From CAYMSF01 sp964542255 (GTDB lineage: Bacteria > Verrucomicrobiota > Lentisphaeria > Victivallales > Victivallaceae): 12,969 bases of DNA. The notes below the pieces were generated by a model, which was given only the letters and a program-made list of their open reading frames with translations, had not been told where the DNA came from and did not search any database. The translations under genes were made by a program, and so were the position numbers. Positions 7,215-12,876 of this stretch are shown piece by piece (within the stretch, counting starts at the first letter, position 1; every line of letters begins with the position of its first letter). The stretch spans positions 1 to 12,969 of the forward strand of contig CAZITV010000053.1 of assembly GCA_964542255.1 (NCBI GenBank), in the 5' to 3' direction.

Positions 7215-8012
7215 TTATTCCACCGCGTTGTCCACAATAGAACGGTCAAAATAATTGACACTCATCCCGGCATCAATGACAATGGTTTGGGCGTTGATGC
7301 CGGAAGCACGCGGACTAAGCAGGAATGCGGCAAGGTTGGCAACTTCTTCGGTTTTCAACGCGGCTTTGCGCAATGTAGCTTTTTCGGCGAACAGATATGG
7401 TTTAAGATAACCTGGGATACCGGCGGAAGCGGAGGTTTTCAACAGTGACGCGCCGACGCCGTTGACGCGGATGCGGGTAGATTCGCTGAGTGATTTGGCG
7501 AGGAAACAGATACTTGAATCCAGCGCCGCCTTGATTGGCGCCATATAGCCATAGCTTTCCGCTGCCATTCTGGTCGTGGAAATGGAAATTGTTACCATCG
7601 CGCCGTCCGGTTCCATATAGGGCAGCAGTAAACCGGCAAGACGAATAAATGAAAAACAGGAAATATCGGTAGCCTGAAGAAAGTCCTGACGCAGGGTTTC
7701 ATGAAACGGCTTGATGCCTTCAGAAAAGTTGGCAAATGCGACAGAATGCACCATTCCATAAAGCGGTTGATGCTGTTCGCCGATGCTTTTAACGGTTTCC
7801 TGCATCGTCGCGTCATTGGCGAAATCACAGAGAAACACCGGAGCACCAGGGAAAAATTTTTCAATTACGGCGGCGGTTTCAGAATTTTGAATTGAGAAGA
7901 TGAGTTCCGCTCCGGCAGCTTTGAGCAGTTCGGCGATGTGAAACGCCACACTCTTGCGGTTAGCGATGCCGAATATTAATATTTTTTTGCCGTTTAATGC
8001 GAGAAAGTCCAT
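7215..8012 (-). CDS. Enoyl-[acyl-carrier-protein] reductase, FabI-like
   Basis: Short-chain dehydrogenase of 265 residues (E. coli FabI has 262), expected to reduce trans-2-enoyl-ACP with NAD(P)H in the last step of fatty acid elongation. The FabI-type cofactor motif is G15-I-A-N18..S21 rather than the TGxxxGIG of ordinary SDRs, and HSVAFA (89-94) matches the FabI HSIGFA segment. The catalytic Tyr154 and Lys161 keep the FabI spacing (Y-x6-K). The first active-site tyrosine of FabI, ten residues before Tyr154, is Ile144 here. The start has GGAG 6 nt upstream. It lies 29 nt after fabG, so the two probably share a transcript. It may be a divergent FabI or a neighbouring SDR subfamily; the operon context favours an elongation enzyme. 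Confidence 0.82.
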   Translation of the reverse strand: MDFLALNGKKILIFGIANRKSVAFHIAELLKAAGAELIFSIQNSETAAVIEKFFPGAPVFLCDFANDATMQETVKSIGEQHQPLYGMVHSVAFANFSEGIKPFHETLRQDFLQATDISCFSFIRLAGLLLPYMEPDGAMVTISISTTRMAAESYGYMAPIKAALDSSICFLAKSLSESTRIRVNGVGASLLKTSASAGIPGYLKPYLFAEKATLRKAALKTEEVANLAAFLLSPRASGINAQTIVIDAGMSVNYFDRSIVDNAVE

Positions 8013-8041
8013 ATTACACTCCGCGAGATTATACTCAATGG

Positions 8042-8779
8042 TTAAATACCGCCGGTAACTTCGAGGACAGAGCCGTTTACATAGGCGGCTTCCTTGGATG
8101 CAAGATAGAGCACAGCGCTGGCCACTTCATCGGCAGTGCCGAAACGCTTCATCGGGACAATCGCGGCATACTCTTTCTTTTGTTCCGGGGTCAAATCAGC
8201 AATCAGTTCAGTATCAATAAACCCTGGCGAAACGCAATTAACGGTAATGCCGCGGCGTGCGACTTCTTTAGAGAGCGAGCGGGTAAACCCGACCTGCCCG
8301 GCTTTGGACGCGGCATAATTGGCCTGACCGAGAAACCCGATTTTTCCGGACGGCGAAGTTATATTGATGATGCGTCCGAAACGGTTCTGCATCATTTTCA
8401 TAACCGCGAATTTGCTCATATTAAAAGTTCCAGTCAAATTGACCGCGATGACCTGATTCCATTCCTCCGGAGTCATCATTCCCACCACGCAATCGCGGCG
8501 GATACCGGCGCAGTTCACTAAAACTGACAGTGATGGGAATTCAGTATCGTACTGCTGAAAGAAATTCTCTACAGCATTGTAGTCGGAAACATCAAGCTGC
8601 ACCGTTCGCAGCGGCAGGCCGGTGAATTTTGCGGCGAAATCCGCTGCTGCCTGGGTGTTGCCGCCATAGACAGCAGTTACCCCGGCGCCGTTTTGCAAAA
8701 ATTGTGTTGTAACCGCCGCCCCGATACCGCGGGTACCACCGGTAACAATTACATTCCAGCCGCTAAATTTACCTTGCAT
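8042..8779 (-). CDS. fabG: 3-oxoacyl-[acyl-carrier-protein] reductase
   Basis: Classical SDR of 245 residues, near the usual 244-248, that would reduce 3-oxoacyl-ACP with NADPH in type II fatty acid synthesis. Visible are the cofactor motif T13-G-G-T-R-G-I-G20, N89-C-A-G92, and a full catalytic tetrad Asn114, Ser142, Tyr155 and Lys159, with the same spacings as E. coli FabG (28, 13 and 4 residues). The C-terminal PGFIDTEL and the closing VTGGI are also family marks. It is the first gene of a two-gene unit with the FabI-like reductase. The Shine-Dalgarno sequence is weak (TTGG about 8 nt upstream), and no good promoter was found in the 200-nt spacer behind it. Other SDR substrates are possible, but the pairing argues for fatty acid synthesis. 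Confidence 0.88.
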   Translation of the reverse strand: MQGKFSGWNVIVTGGTRGIGAAVTTQFLQNGAGVTAVYGGNTQAAADFAAKFTGLPLRTVQLDVSDYNAVENFFQQYDTEFPSLSVLVNCAGIRRDCVVGMMTPEEWNQVIAVNLTGTFNMSKFAVMKMMQNRFGRIINITSPSGKIGFLGQANYAASKAGQVGFTRSLSKEVARRGITVNCVSPGFIDTELIADLTPEQKKEYAAIVPMKRFGTADEVASAVLYLASKEAAYVNGSVLEVTGGI

Positions 8780-8932
8780 ATAATTACCAAGTTATGAGTT
8801 GTACCAATTTGTTTGTGCCGATGACTGCGCACGATTGAGCTAATTTCAAAAACTGCAAAAAATCCTGCGAAACATCAATTCAAAATAGTTTTGCAATTAC
8901 CTCGATTTGCTGTTTCTTACTGATTTTTTAAC

Positions 8933-8958
8933 AAAAAACCCCGACGGATGCCGGGGTT
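8933..8958 (-). terminator. Rho-independent terminator of the alpha ribosomal operon
   Basis: On the minus strand AACCCCG and CGGGGTT pair as a 7-bp stem around the 8-nt loop GCATCCGT, and the descending arm runs directly into a T-tract (six T residues at 8938-8933). It begins about 25 nt after the rplQ stop codon. Confidence 0.9.
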
Positions 8959-8982
8959 GAAAATCAGCTCGAAACGCGACGC

Positions 8983-9375
8983 TTACTCAGTCTTGGCGGC
9001 TTCGGTCGTAACTTTAGCGCTGCCTTCGACTAATTGAATGATGCACATTTCTGCGGCATCGCCTTTTCTCTGGTCTAATTTAATAATTCTGGTGTAACCG
9101 CCGGCACGTTCAGTATATTGCGGGGCGATTTCATCAAATAATTTTTTGACCATGGTTTTGTTGCGCATTCTGGACACAGCCATACGGCGGTGATGCAGAG
9201 CGCCTTTTTTGCCGAGGGTAATCAGTTTTTCGGCAAAACGGCGCAGTTCTTTGGCTTTAACCAAAGTGGTCTGAATGGTGCCGTGCTCAATCAGGCTGCT
9301 GGCCATATTGGCGAGCATTGCCCGGCGGTGTGCGCTGGACCGGCCTATTTTAAAAGTATGTACTCTATGACGCAT
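8983..9375 (-). CDS. rplQ: 50S ribosomal protein L17
   Basis: Protein of 130 residues, part of the large subunit near the exit tunnel. The N-terminus MRHRVHTFKIGRSSAHRRAM, the ANMASSLIEHGTIQTT segment and the later GGYTRIIKL are diagnostic for L17. Length is in the usual 116-140 range. Its ATG shares one base with the rpoA stop codon (TAATG), and GGAGGAAAA inside the end of rpoA serves as ribosome binding site, so translation is coupled to rpoA. It is the last gene of the operon, before the terminator at 8933-8958. Confidence 0.97.
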   Translation of the reverse strand: MRHRVHTFKIGRSSAHRRAMLANMASSLIEHGTIQTTLVKAKELRRFAEKLITLGKKGALHHRRMAVSRMRNKTMVKKLFDEIAPQYTERAGGYTRIIKLDQRKGDAAEMCIIQLVEGSAKVTTEAAKTE

Positions 9376-10397
9376 TATTTTTCCTCCACAACTAGCGCTT
9401 TGATGCGTTCTGCTTCGGCATCAAGGGCATTCAACAGATTTTCACTGAAAGTCATTCCCAGCGATAATCCGAGTGATTCAATTTTTTCTTTGATTTCATC
9501 TAATGATTTCTTACCGAAATTACGATATTTCAGCATGCGGTGTTCAGTTTTGGTGCAGAGTTCGCCGATAATTTTAATATTGGCATTGTTCAAGCAGTTC
9601 ATTGCGCGGACTGAAAGGTCAAGCACTTCAACGTCTTGAGACAATTGTTTGTACTGCTTCAATTCTTCATCAGACATCACCGCGATAACATCTTTTTCAT
9701 CCGGCTGACCGCCGAGGAACGGCATCAGATGGTCTTTCAAAATTTTAGCGGCATTTTCTAATGCATCGGCTGGCATAACCCGGCCATCAGTCCAAATTTC
9801 AATCTGCAGGCTATCCATTTCGGTTTCTTCACCGACGCGGGCAGCGCCAACGTGGTAATTGACGCGGGTAACCGGACTGAACAAACAGTCAATGGGGATG
9901 GTGTTTTCGGGTTTTGGCGCATTTTGCTTTTCAGCGGGGATATACCCTGTGCCCTTAATGACGTCAATTTCGGCGCGGAACGGCATATCTTTGTCAAGGG
10001 TGCAAATCACTTGTTCAGGATTAAGCACTTCAACAGTACCGTCGGCATTGATATTGGCGGCAGTAACTGCTCCGGCTTTATCACTCTTTATTTCCAGCGT
10101 TTTATTAATTTCGCCATGCAAATTGAGTTTTACCCGTTTCAGATTCAAAACTATTTCAGTAACATCTTCGACTACGTTCGGCAGTGAGGCAAATTCATGC
10201 GAAACGCCTTCAATGCGAACCGCGCAGATTGCCGCGCCTTCGAGCGATGAAAGCAGCACGCGCCGTAAAGAGTTGCCTAACGTGTGACCGTATCCGCTTT
10301 TCAGAGGGGCGGCAACAAATTTGGCATAACGTTCATTAGCGGTTTCTTCTTCCATCTTAATCGCTTGAGGCATCGGAAAACCAGATGCAGCAGTCAT
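9375..10397 (-). CDS. rpoA: DNA-directed RNA polymerase alpha subunit
   Basis: Alpha subunit of 340 residues (E. coli has 329). It dimerises to seed assembly of the polymerase core. The N-terminal domain shows GYGHTLGNSLRRVLLSSLEG and VEDVTEIVLNLK; the C-terminal domain (about 259-316) shows LDLSVRAMNCLNNANI, then a segment ending in GKKSLDEI. Arg264 lies where E. coli has Arg265, which contacts UP-element DNA. This matters because AT-rich tracts flank promoters in this window. The start has GGAGGAAT just upstream. The 64-nt spacer to rpsK contains a small hairpin but no rpsD gene. Confidence 0.98.
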   Translation of the reverse strand: MTAASGFPMPQAIKMEEETANERYAKFVAAPLKSGYGHTLGNSLRRVLLSSLEGAAICAVRIEGVSHEFASLPNVVEDVTEIVLNLKRVKLNLHGEINKTLEIKSDKAGAVTAANINADGTVEVLNPEQVICTLDKDMPFRAEIDVIKGTGYIPAEKQNAPKPENTIPIDCLFSPVTRVNYHVGAARVGEETEMDSLQIEIWTDGRVMPADALENAAKILKDHLMPFLGGQPDEKDVIAVMSDEELKQYKQLSQDVEVLDLSVRAMNCLNNANIKIIGELCTKTEHRMLKYRNFGKKSLDEIKEKIESLGLSLGMTFSENLLNALDAEAERIKALVVEEK

Positions 10398-10422
10398 ATT
10401 ATTCCTCCGGAATTATTGGTTA

Positions 10423-10438
10423 AACAATCTTAATTGTT
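10423..10438 (-). promoter_or_regulatory. Small intergenic hairpin between rpsK and rpoA
   Basis: AACAAT and ATTGTT pair perfectly around TTAAG-type loop bases (6-4-6). It has no T-tract, so it is not a terminator. It sits 12 nt upstream of the rpoA Shine-Dalgarno and at the place where rpsD stands in many bacteria. A role in setting the rpsK to rpoA expression ratio is only a possibility. Confidence 0.35.
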
Positions 10439-10461
10439 AAATTTATACAAAACACCGGCAC

Positions 10462-10917
10462 TTAGACGCGGCGGCGTTTGGGCGGACGGCAACCATTGTG
10501 CGGAATCGGAGTAGTATCTTTTATACCAACAACTTCCATTCCGGTCGCAGCGATACCGCGAACCGCGGATTCACGCCCTGCGCCTGGCCCTTTTACCCGG
10601 ACTTCCACTTCTTTCATGCCCAGCAACTGCGCCTTTTTAGCCGCATCGGTGGCGATAACTTGAGCCGCGTAAGCAGTGCTTTTGCGCGAACCCTTGAAAC
10701 CATTCTTGCCGCCGGTTGACCAGCACAGCACATTGCCGTGTAAATCGGTAAAAGTAACTTTAGTATTGTTAAAAGTTGCCAAAATATAAGCAATGCCGGC
10801 GGGAACTGAACGACCGGATTTGCTTCGTTTTACTTCTTTATGTTCTGCCGCGGTGGTATCCGCAGTAACTGCAGCGTCCGCTGCGGCAGCTTCCATATTT
10901 TTTACTTCATCAGCCAT
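10462..10917 (-). CDS. rpsK: 30S ribosomal protein S11
   Basis: Protein of 151 residues that lines the platform of the small subunit. The core is clear: AYILATFNNTKVTFTD, GFKGSRKSTAYAAQ, VRVKGPGAGRESAVRG and the end TPIPHNGCRPPKRRRV. It is about 20 residues longer than usual because of an Ala-rich, partly acidic N-terminus (residues 1-30). The start at 10917 is preferred since GAGG lies 10 nt upstream, while the internal Met at residue 8 has no ribosome binding site, so the extension is probably real. It sits 66 nt after rpsM and 64 nt before rpoA. Confidence 0.96.
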   Translation of the reverse strand: MADEVKNMEAAAADAAVTADTTAAEHKEVKRSKSGRSVPAGIAYILATFNNTKVTFTDLHGNVLCWSTGGKNGFKGSRKSTAYAAQVIATDAAKKAQLLGMKEVEVRVKGPGAGRESAVRGIAATGMEVVGIKDTTPIPHNGCRPPKRRRV

Positions 10918-10983
10918 GGGTACACTACCTCTTGGTAATTACGTTATTCAGCTTATAAAAGACCCAAAACAAACCGTCTATGC

Positions 10984-11376
10984 TTAGCCGGCGAGCTTAC
11001 GTTGTGTCTTGTCACGAATGGCGCCGACGGTCTGTCTGCGTCCCTTTCTAGTTCTGGCGTTGGTCTTAGTGCGTTGACCACGGCACGGCAGTTTTCTGCG
11101 GTGACGGGTTCCACGGTAGCAGCCAATCGCTTGGAGACGGCGGATATCACCGGCAATCATACGGCGCAAATCGCCTTCCACCAGCATATCATTCTGGAGG
11201 AGACTGGTAATCGCGCTAATATGTTCGTCAGTCAGATTGTCCGCGCGGAGGTCCTGCGGAATCTTCAATTTTGTGATGATTTCCAGAGCCTTGGCCGGAC
11301 CAATGCCGTAGATATACTGCAATGAATATTCAATGCGTTTTTTGCCTGGAATGTCAACTCCCATAATACGTGGCAT
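10984..11376 (-). CDS. rpsM: 30S ribosomal protein S13
   Basis: Protein of 130 residues located in the head of the small subunit, where it contacts S19, the P-site tRNA and bridge B1. The N-terminus MPRIMGVDIPGKKRIEYSL, YIYGIGPAKA, GDLRRMIAGDIRRL and GCYRGTRHRRKLPCRGQRTK are hallmark segments; the basic tail ends in RKLAG. The start has AGGA 10 nt upstream. It follows rpmJ by 23 nt. Confidence 0.97.
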   Translation of the reverse strand: MPRIMGVDIPGKKRIEYSLQYIYGIGPAKALEIITKLKIPQDLRADNLTDEHISAITSLLQNDMLVEGDLRRMIAGDIRRLQAIGCYRGTRHRRKLPCRGQRTKTNARTRKGRRQTVGAIRDKTQRKLAG

Positions 11377-11399
11377 AGTTTATTTATCCTTTTGCTAAG

Positions 11400-11516
11400 T
11401 TATCCTTGTCTCTGTTTATGACGCGGGTTGCGGGCACAAATGATTCTGACCACACCCTGCCGCTTCACTATCTGGCAATATTCGCATCTGCGTTTAACCG
11501 ATGCCCTTACTTTCAT
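11400..11516 (-). CDS. rpmJ: 50S ribosomal protein L36
   Basis: A 38-residue protein, the standard length, beginning MKVRASVKRRCEYCQIVKR and ending PRHKQRQG. The zinc ligands C11, C14, C27 and H33 are all present, so this is the zinc-binding form. GGGAG lies 8 nt before the ATG. It is the first gene of the alpha operon here, 23 nt before rpsM, with a leader of about 180 nt to the mapped-by-eye promoter at 11704-11731. In many bacteria infA or secY would come next upstream; instead the sequence changes to an AT-rich spacer and hicAB. Confidence 0.96.
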   Translation of the reverse strand: MKVRASVKRRCEYCQIVKRQGVVRIICARNPRHKQRQG

Positions 11517-11697
11517 AACCTTATCTCCCGGTTCTTTTTATGAAACCTAAATAAGTCCCATAACCTTTTAAAATTACTTCTTTTTTGCTCGCTATTTTAC
11601 CTTAACTATCAGCCGTCCGCGACCAAAACCGCGGAACTTTCCCGTCCCATGTCACCTCGTAGCGGTGTGGAATGTAGATACAAAAATGACACACGGA
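11517..11697 (-). promoter_or_regulatory. Structured 5' leader of the rpmJ operon
   Basis: About 180 nt separate the predicted transcription start from the rpmJ ATG. Two hairpins are visible on the minus strand: CACC-GCTACGA-GGTG, and a stronger TCCGCG-GTTTTGGT-CGCGGA (about 11617-11636), with GGGACGGG between them. A GC-rich island in an AT-rich region before a ribosomal protein operon fits a cis-acting, protein-binding leader, but it matches no element I recognise. The function is inferred. Confidence 0.4.
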
Positions 11698-11703
11698 ATG
11701 ATT

Positions 11704-11731
11704 AAGATACCACGCAAAACAAATATGTCAA
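11704..11731 (-). promoter_or_regulatory. Sigma-70-type promoter of the rpmJ-rpsM-rpsK-rpoA-rplQ operon
   Basis: Minus strand: perfect TTGACA (11731-11726), 16-nt spacer, TATCTT (11709-11704). Directly upstream, at the UP-element position, is a run of A and T residues including the palindrome A7-TA-T7 (11738-11753). A strong promoter is expected for ribosomal protein genes. Confidence 0.75.
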
Positions 11732-11810
11732 GAACATAAAAAAATATTTTTTTTTATTTTTTTTCAATTTGCAGAAATAAAATAATATCTGCATTTTTTT
11801 AGAAATGCCA

Positions 11811-11839
11811 TTGACTTATACACAAACATTGTGTATAAT
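11811..11839 (+). promoter_or_regulatory. Promoter of hicAB
   Basis: TTGACT (11811-11816), 17-nt spacer and a perfect TATAAT (11834-11839). The leader to the hicA ATG would be about 73 nt. It is divergent from the rpmJ promoter, and the two share the AT-rich spacer. Confidence 0.85.
11816..11838. promoter_or_regulatory. Probable HicB operator within the hicAB promoter
   Basis: Perfect inverted repeat TTATACACAA-ACA-TTGTGTATAA (10-3-10) that fills the promoter spacer and covers most of the -10 box. Many HicB antitoxins repress their own operon through a DNA-binding C-terminal domain, and this HicB has a ribbon-helix-helix segment there. Binding here would block RNA polymerase. The palindrome is seen directly; HicB binding is inferred. 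Confidence 0.75.
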
Positions 11840-11885
11840 AAAAAATATCGGAGTTCCAGATTTTTTTGGGGCTGTTATTCGGTTC

Positions 11886-11901
11886 CAATAATTAATTATT
11901 G
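11886..11901. promoter_or_regulatory. Perfect 16-bp palindrome in the hicA leader
   Basis: CAATAATTAATTATTG is its own reverse complement and ends 4 nt before the GGGAGGA ribosome binding site (11906-11912) of hicA. It differs in sequence from the operator at 11816-11838. It could be a second protein site or part of an RNA fold next to the ribosome binding site. Confidence 0.5.
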
Positions 11902-11919
11902 ATCAGGGAGGATTGGTGA

Positions 11920-12117
11920 ATGCATAGCCGTGACCTGATAAAGATTTTAGAAGAAAATGGATGCGTGTGGCAAAAAGGTCGTGGCAAAGGTGACCATCGG
12001 ATTTATAAAAGTCCAACCGGAGAGACCCTCTCTGTTCCACATCCAAAGAAAGATTTGCCGATTGGCACAGCAAATCAAATCCTAAAAAATGCTGGAATTA
12101 AATTAAAGAAAAAATAA
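11920..12117 (+). CDS. hicA: Type II toxin HicA, mRNA interferase
   Basis: Toxin of 65 residues with the HicA double-stranded-RNA-binding-like fold, expected to cleave mRNAs and stop translation when free of HicB. Typical marks are SRDLIKILEENG at the start, the active-site histidine H26 in GDHRIYK, VPHP (39-42) and the closing KDLPIGTANQILKNAGI. Most relatives have G-S-H; here it is G-D-H. GGGAGGA is 7 nt before the ATG. It is the first gene of the operon, with hicB 44 nt downstream. Its DNA is more AT-rich than the genes on the other side of the spacer, which suggests acquisition by transfer. Confidence 0.93.
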   Translation: MHSRDLIKILEENGCVWQKGRGKGDHRIYKSPTGETLSVPHPKKDLPIGTANQILKNAGIKLKKK

Positions 12118-12161
12118 AAATCAATTAAATCAATTAGTAAAATTTTAAAATTAAATAAATC

Positions 12162-12563
12162 ATGAAAAAACATTATTTTGTTATTGTAGAAAAAGAAAAG
12201 ACAAGTTGTTATGGTGTTTATAGTCCTGACTTAAAAGGAGTTATCGGCGCTGGAGATACCTTTACCGAGGCTGTTGACAATATGCGCGAAGCCATGGAAA
12301 ATTATCTTGATGAAGTTAAAATTGTTCCGGATGCCGCCAAGATCGAAACTATAGAAAATTATATAATCAATAATTATCCGTCACGCAGCGTTAAAACCAT
12401 AGTTGACTTGGAAGTAGAGCTTCCCAATACGCATTCAGTTCGTCTTAATATCTCCATGCCGGAAGATGTTTTAAGCCGTCTCGACCAACAATTGGCCGGT
12501 AAAACCAATCAGCGGTCGCGATTTATCACCAACGCCGTGGAAAAACAATTGCAGCAAGCATAA
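12162..12563 (+). CDS. hicB: Antitoxin HicB with ribbon-helix-helix DNA-binding domain
   Basis: Antitoxin of 133 residues. The N-terminal domain (about 3-52) shows the HicB pattern YSPDLKGV..AGDTFTEAVDNMREAM, a partial RNase H-like fold that binds and blocks HicA. The C-terminal part (about 92-131) reads SVRLNISMPEDVLSRLDQQL, then RSRFITNAVEKQL, a ribbon-helix-helix domain for DNA binding and dimerisation. It probably represses the operon at 11816-11838. The ATG has no visible Shine-Dalgarno sequence; the 44-nt AT-rich gap after hicA contains repeated TCAATTAAA-like stretches. A terminator follows the stop by 17 nt. Hic order (toxin first) is the usual one. Confidence 0.93.
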   Translation: MKKHYFVIVEKEKTSCYGVYSPDLKGVIGAGDTFTEAVDNMREAMENYLDEVKIVPDAAKIETIENYIINNYPSRSVKTIVDLEVELPNTHSVRLNISMPEDVLSRLDQQLAGKTNQRSRFITNAVEKQLQQA

Positions 12564-12579
12564 CAAAATCAGCGATGAC

Positions 12580-12608
12580 GCCAGAAAGAAAATTTTCGGG
12601 CTTTTTTA
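12580..12608 (+). terminator. Rho-independent terminator of hicAB
   Basis: GCCAGAAA pairs with TTTCGGGC (one A-G mismatch) around the loop GAAAAT, followed by six T residues (12602-12607). It starts 17 nt after the hicB stop codon. Confidence 0.75.
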
Positions 12609-12705
12609 TATAAAAATCATTTTTTTCAACATAATGATGACGTAATGACTCAATCCTGATATGACAAACTGGCTGCTCTGTACAACGCTGCGCGGTGCCG
12701 AACAA

Positions 12706-12730
12706 GTCGGACAAAACACGGTTGACACAG
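12706..12730. repeat. 25-bp dispersed direct repeat, copy 2
   Basis: Identical over 25 bases to 7050-7074. The bases on its 5' side do not show the 9-bp periodicity of copy 1, and the 19-bp tandem unit that follows copy 1 is absent. Copy 2 is thus a fragment of the longer element at 7018-7118, or the shared core of both. Confidence 0.9.
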
Positions 12731-12769
12731 TCACCCCCATAGCTATCAAGTTAAGGATCTAATATCCGT

Positions 12770-12799
12770 CCCGCTTTCGCGGGATCCCGCCCTGCGGGA
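12770..12799. repeat. Double GC-rich hairpin
   Basis: Two adjacent perfect hairpins, CCCGC-TTTC-GCGGG (12770-12783) and TCCCGC-CCT-GCGGGA (12785-12799). Their inner arms also form the palindrome GCGGGATCCCGC (12779-12790), so a cruciform or long alternative pairing is possible. There is no T-tract after them. They precede the AATATCCAAT repeats directly. Confidence 0.75.
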
Positions 12800-12800
12800 G

Positions 12801-12876
12801 AATATCCAATATCCAAGGGGAACAGGAAGAGGGAAAATATCCAATAGCCAACAAGAAATATCCAATGTCCAAGTGG
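12801..12876. repeat. Three copies of an AATATCCAATATCCAA-type unit
   Basis: Copies of about 20 bp at 12801-12820, 12836-12855 and 12857-12876, sharing AATATCCAAT and then R-T/G-CCAA. Copies 1 and 3 are both followed by GGAACAG. Such units are familiar to me as dispersed intergenic repeats in several environmental bacterial phyla, where they give rise to spurious ORFs. No coding function is seen. Beyond them, 12877-12969 shows no supported gene. Confidence 0.75.

Noticed and set aside
11600..11690. Possible tRNA or other small RNA gene in the GC island upstream of rpmJ
   Set aside because: No cloverleaf, no T-loop GTTC box at proper spacing and no CCA end; the hairpins fit better as part of the rpmJ leader.
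12526..12714. Minus-strand frame of 62 residues downstream of and overlapping hicB
   Set aside because: TTG start without ribosome binding site, crosses the hicB terminator and starts inside the 25-bp dispersed repeat.
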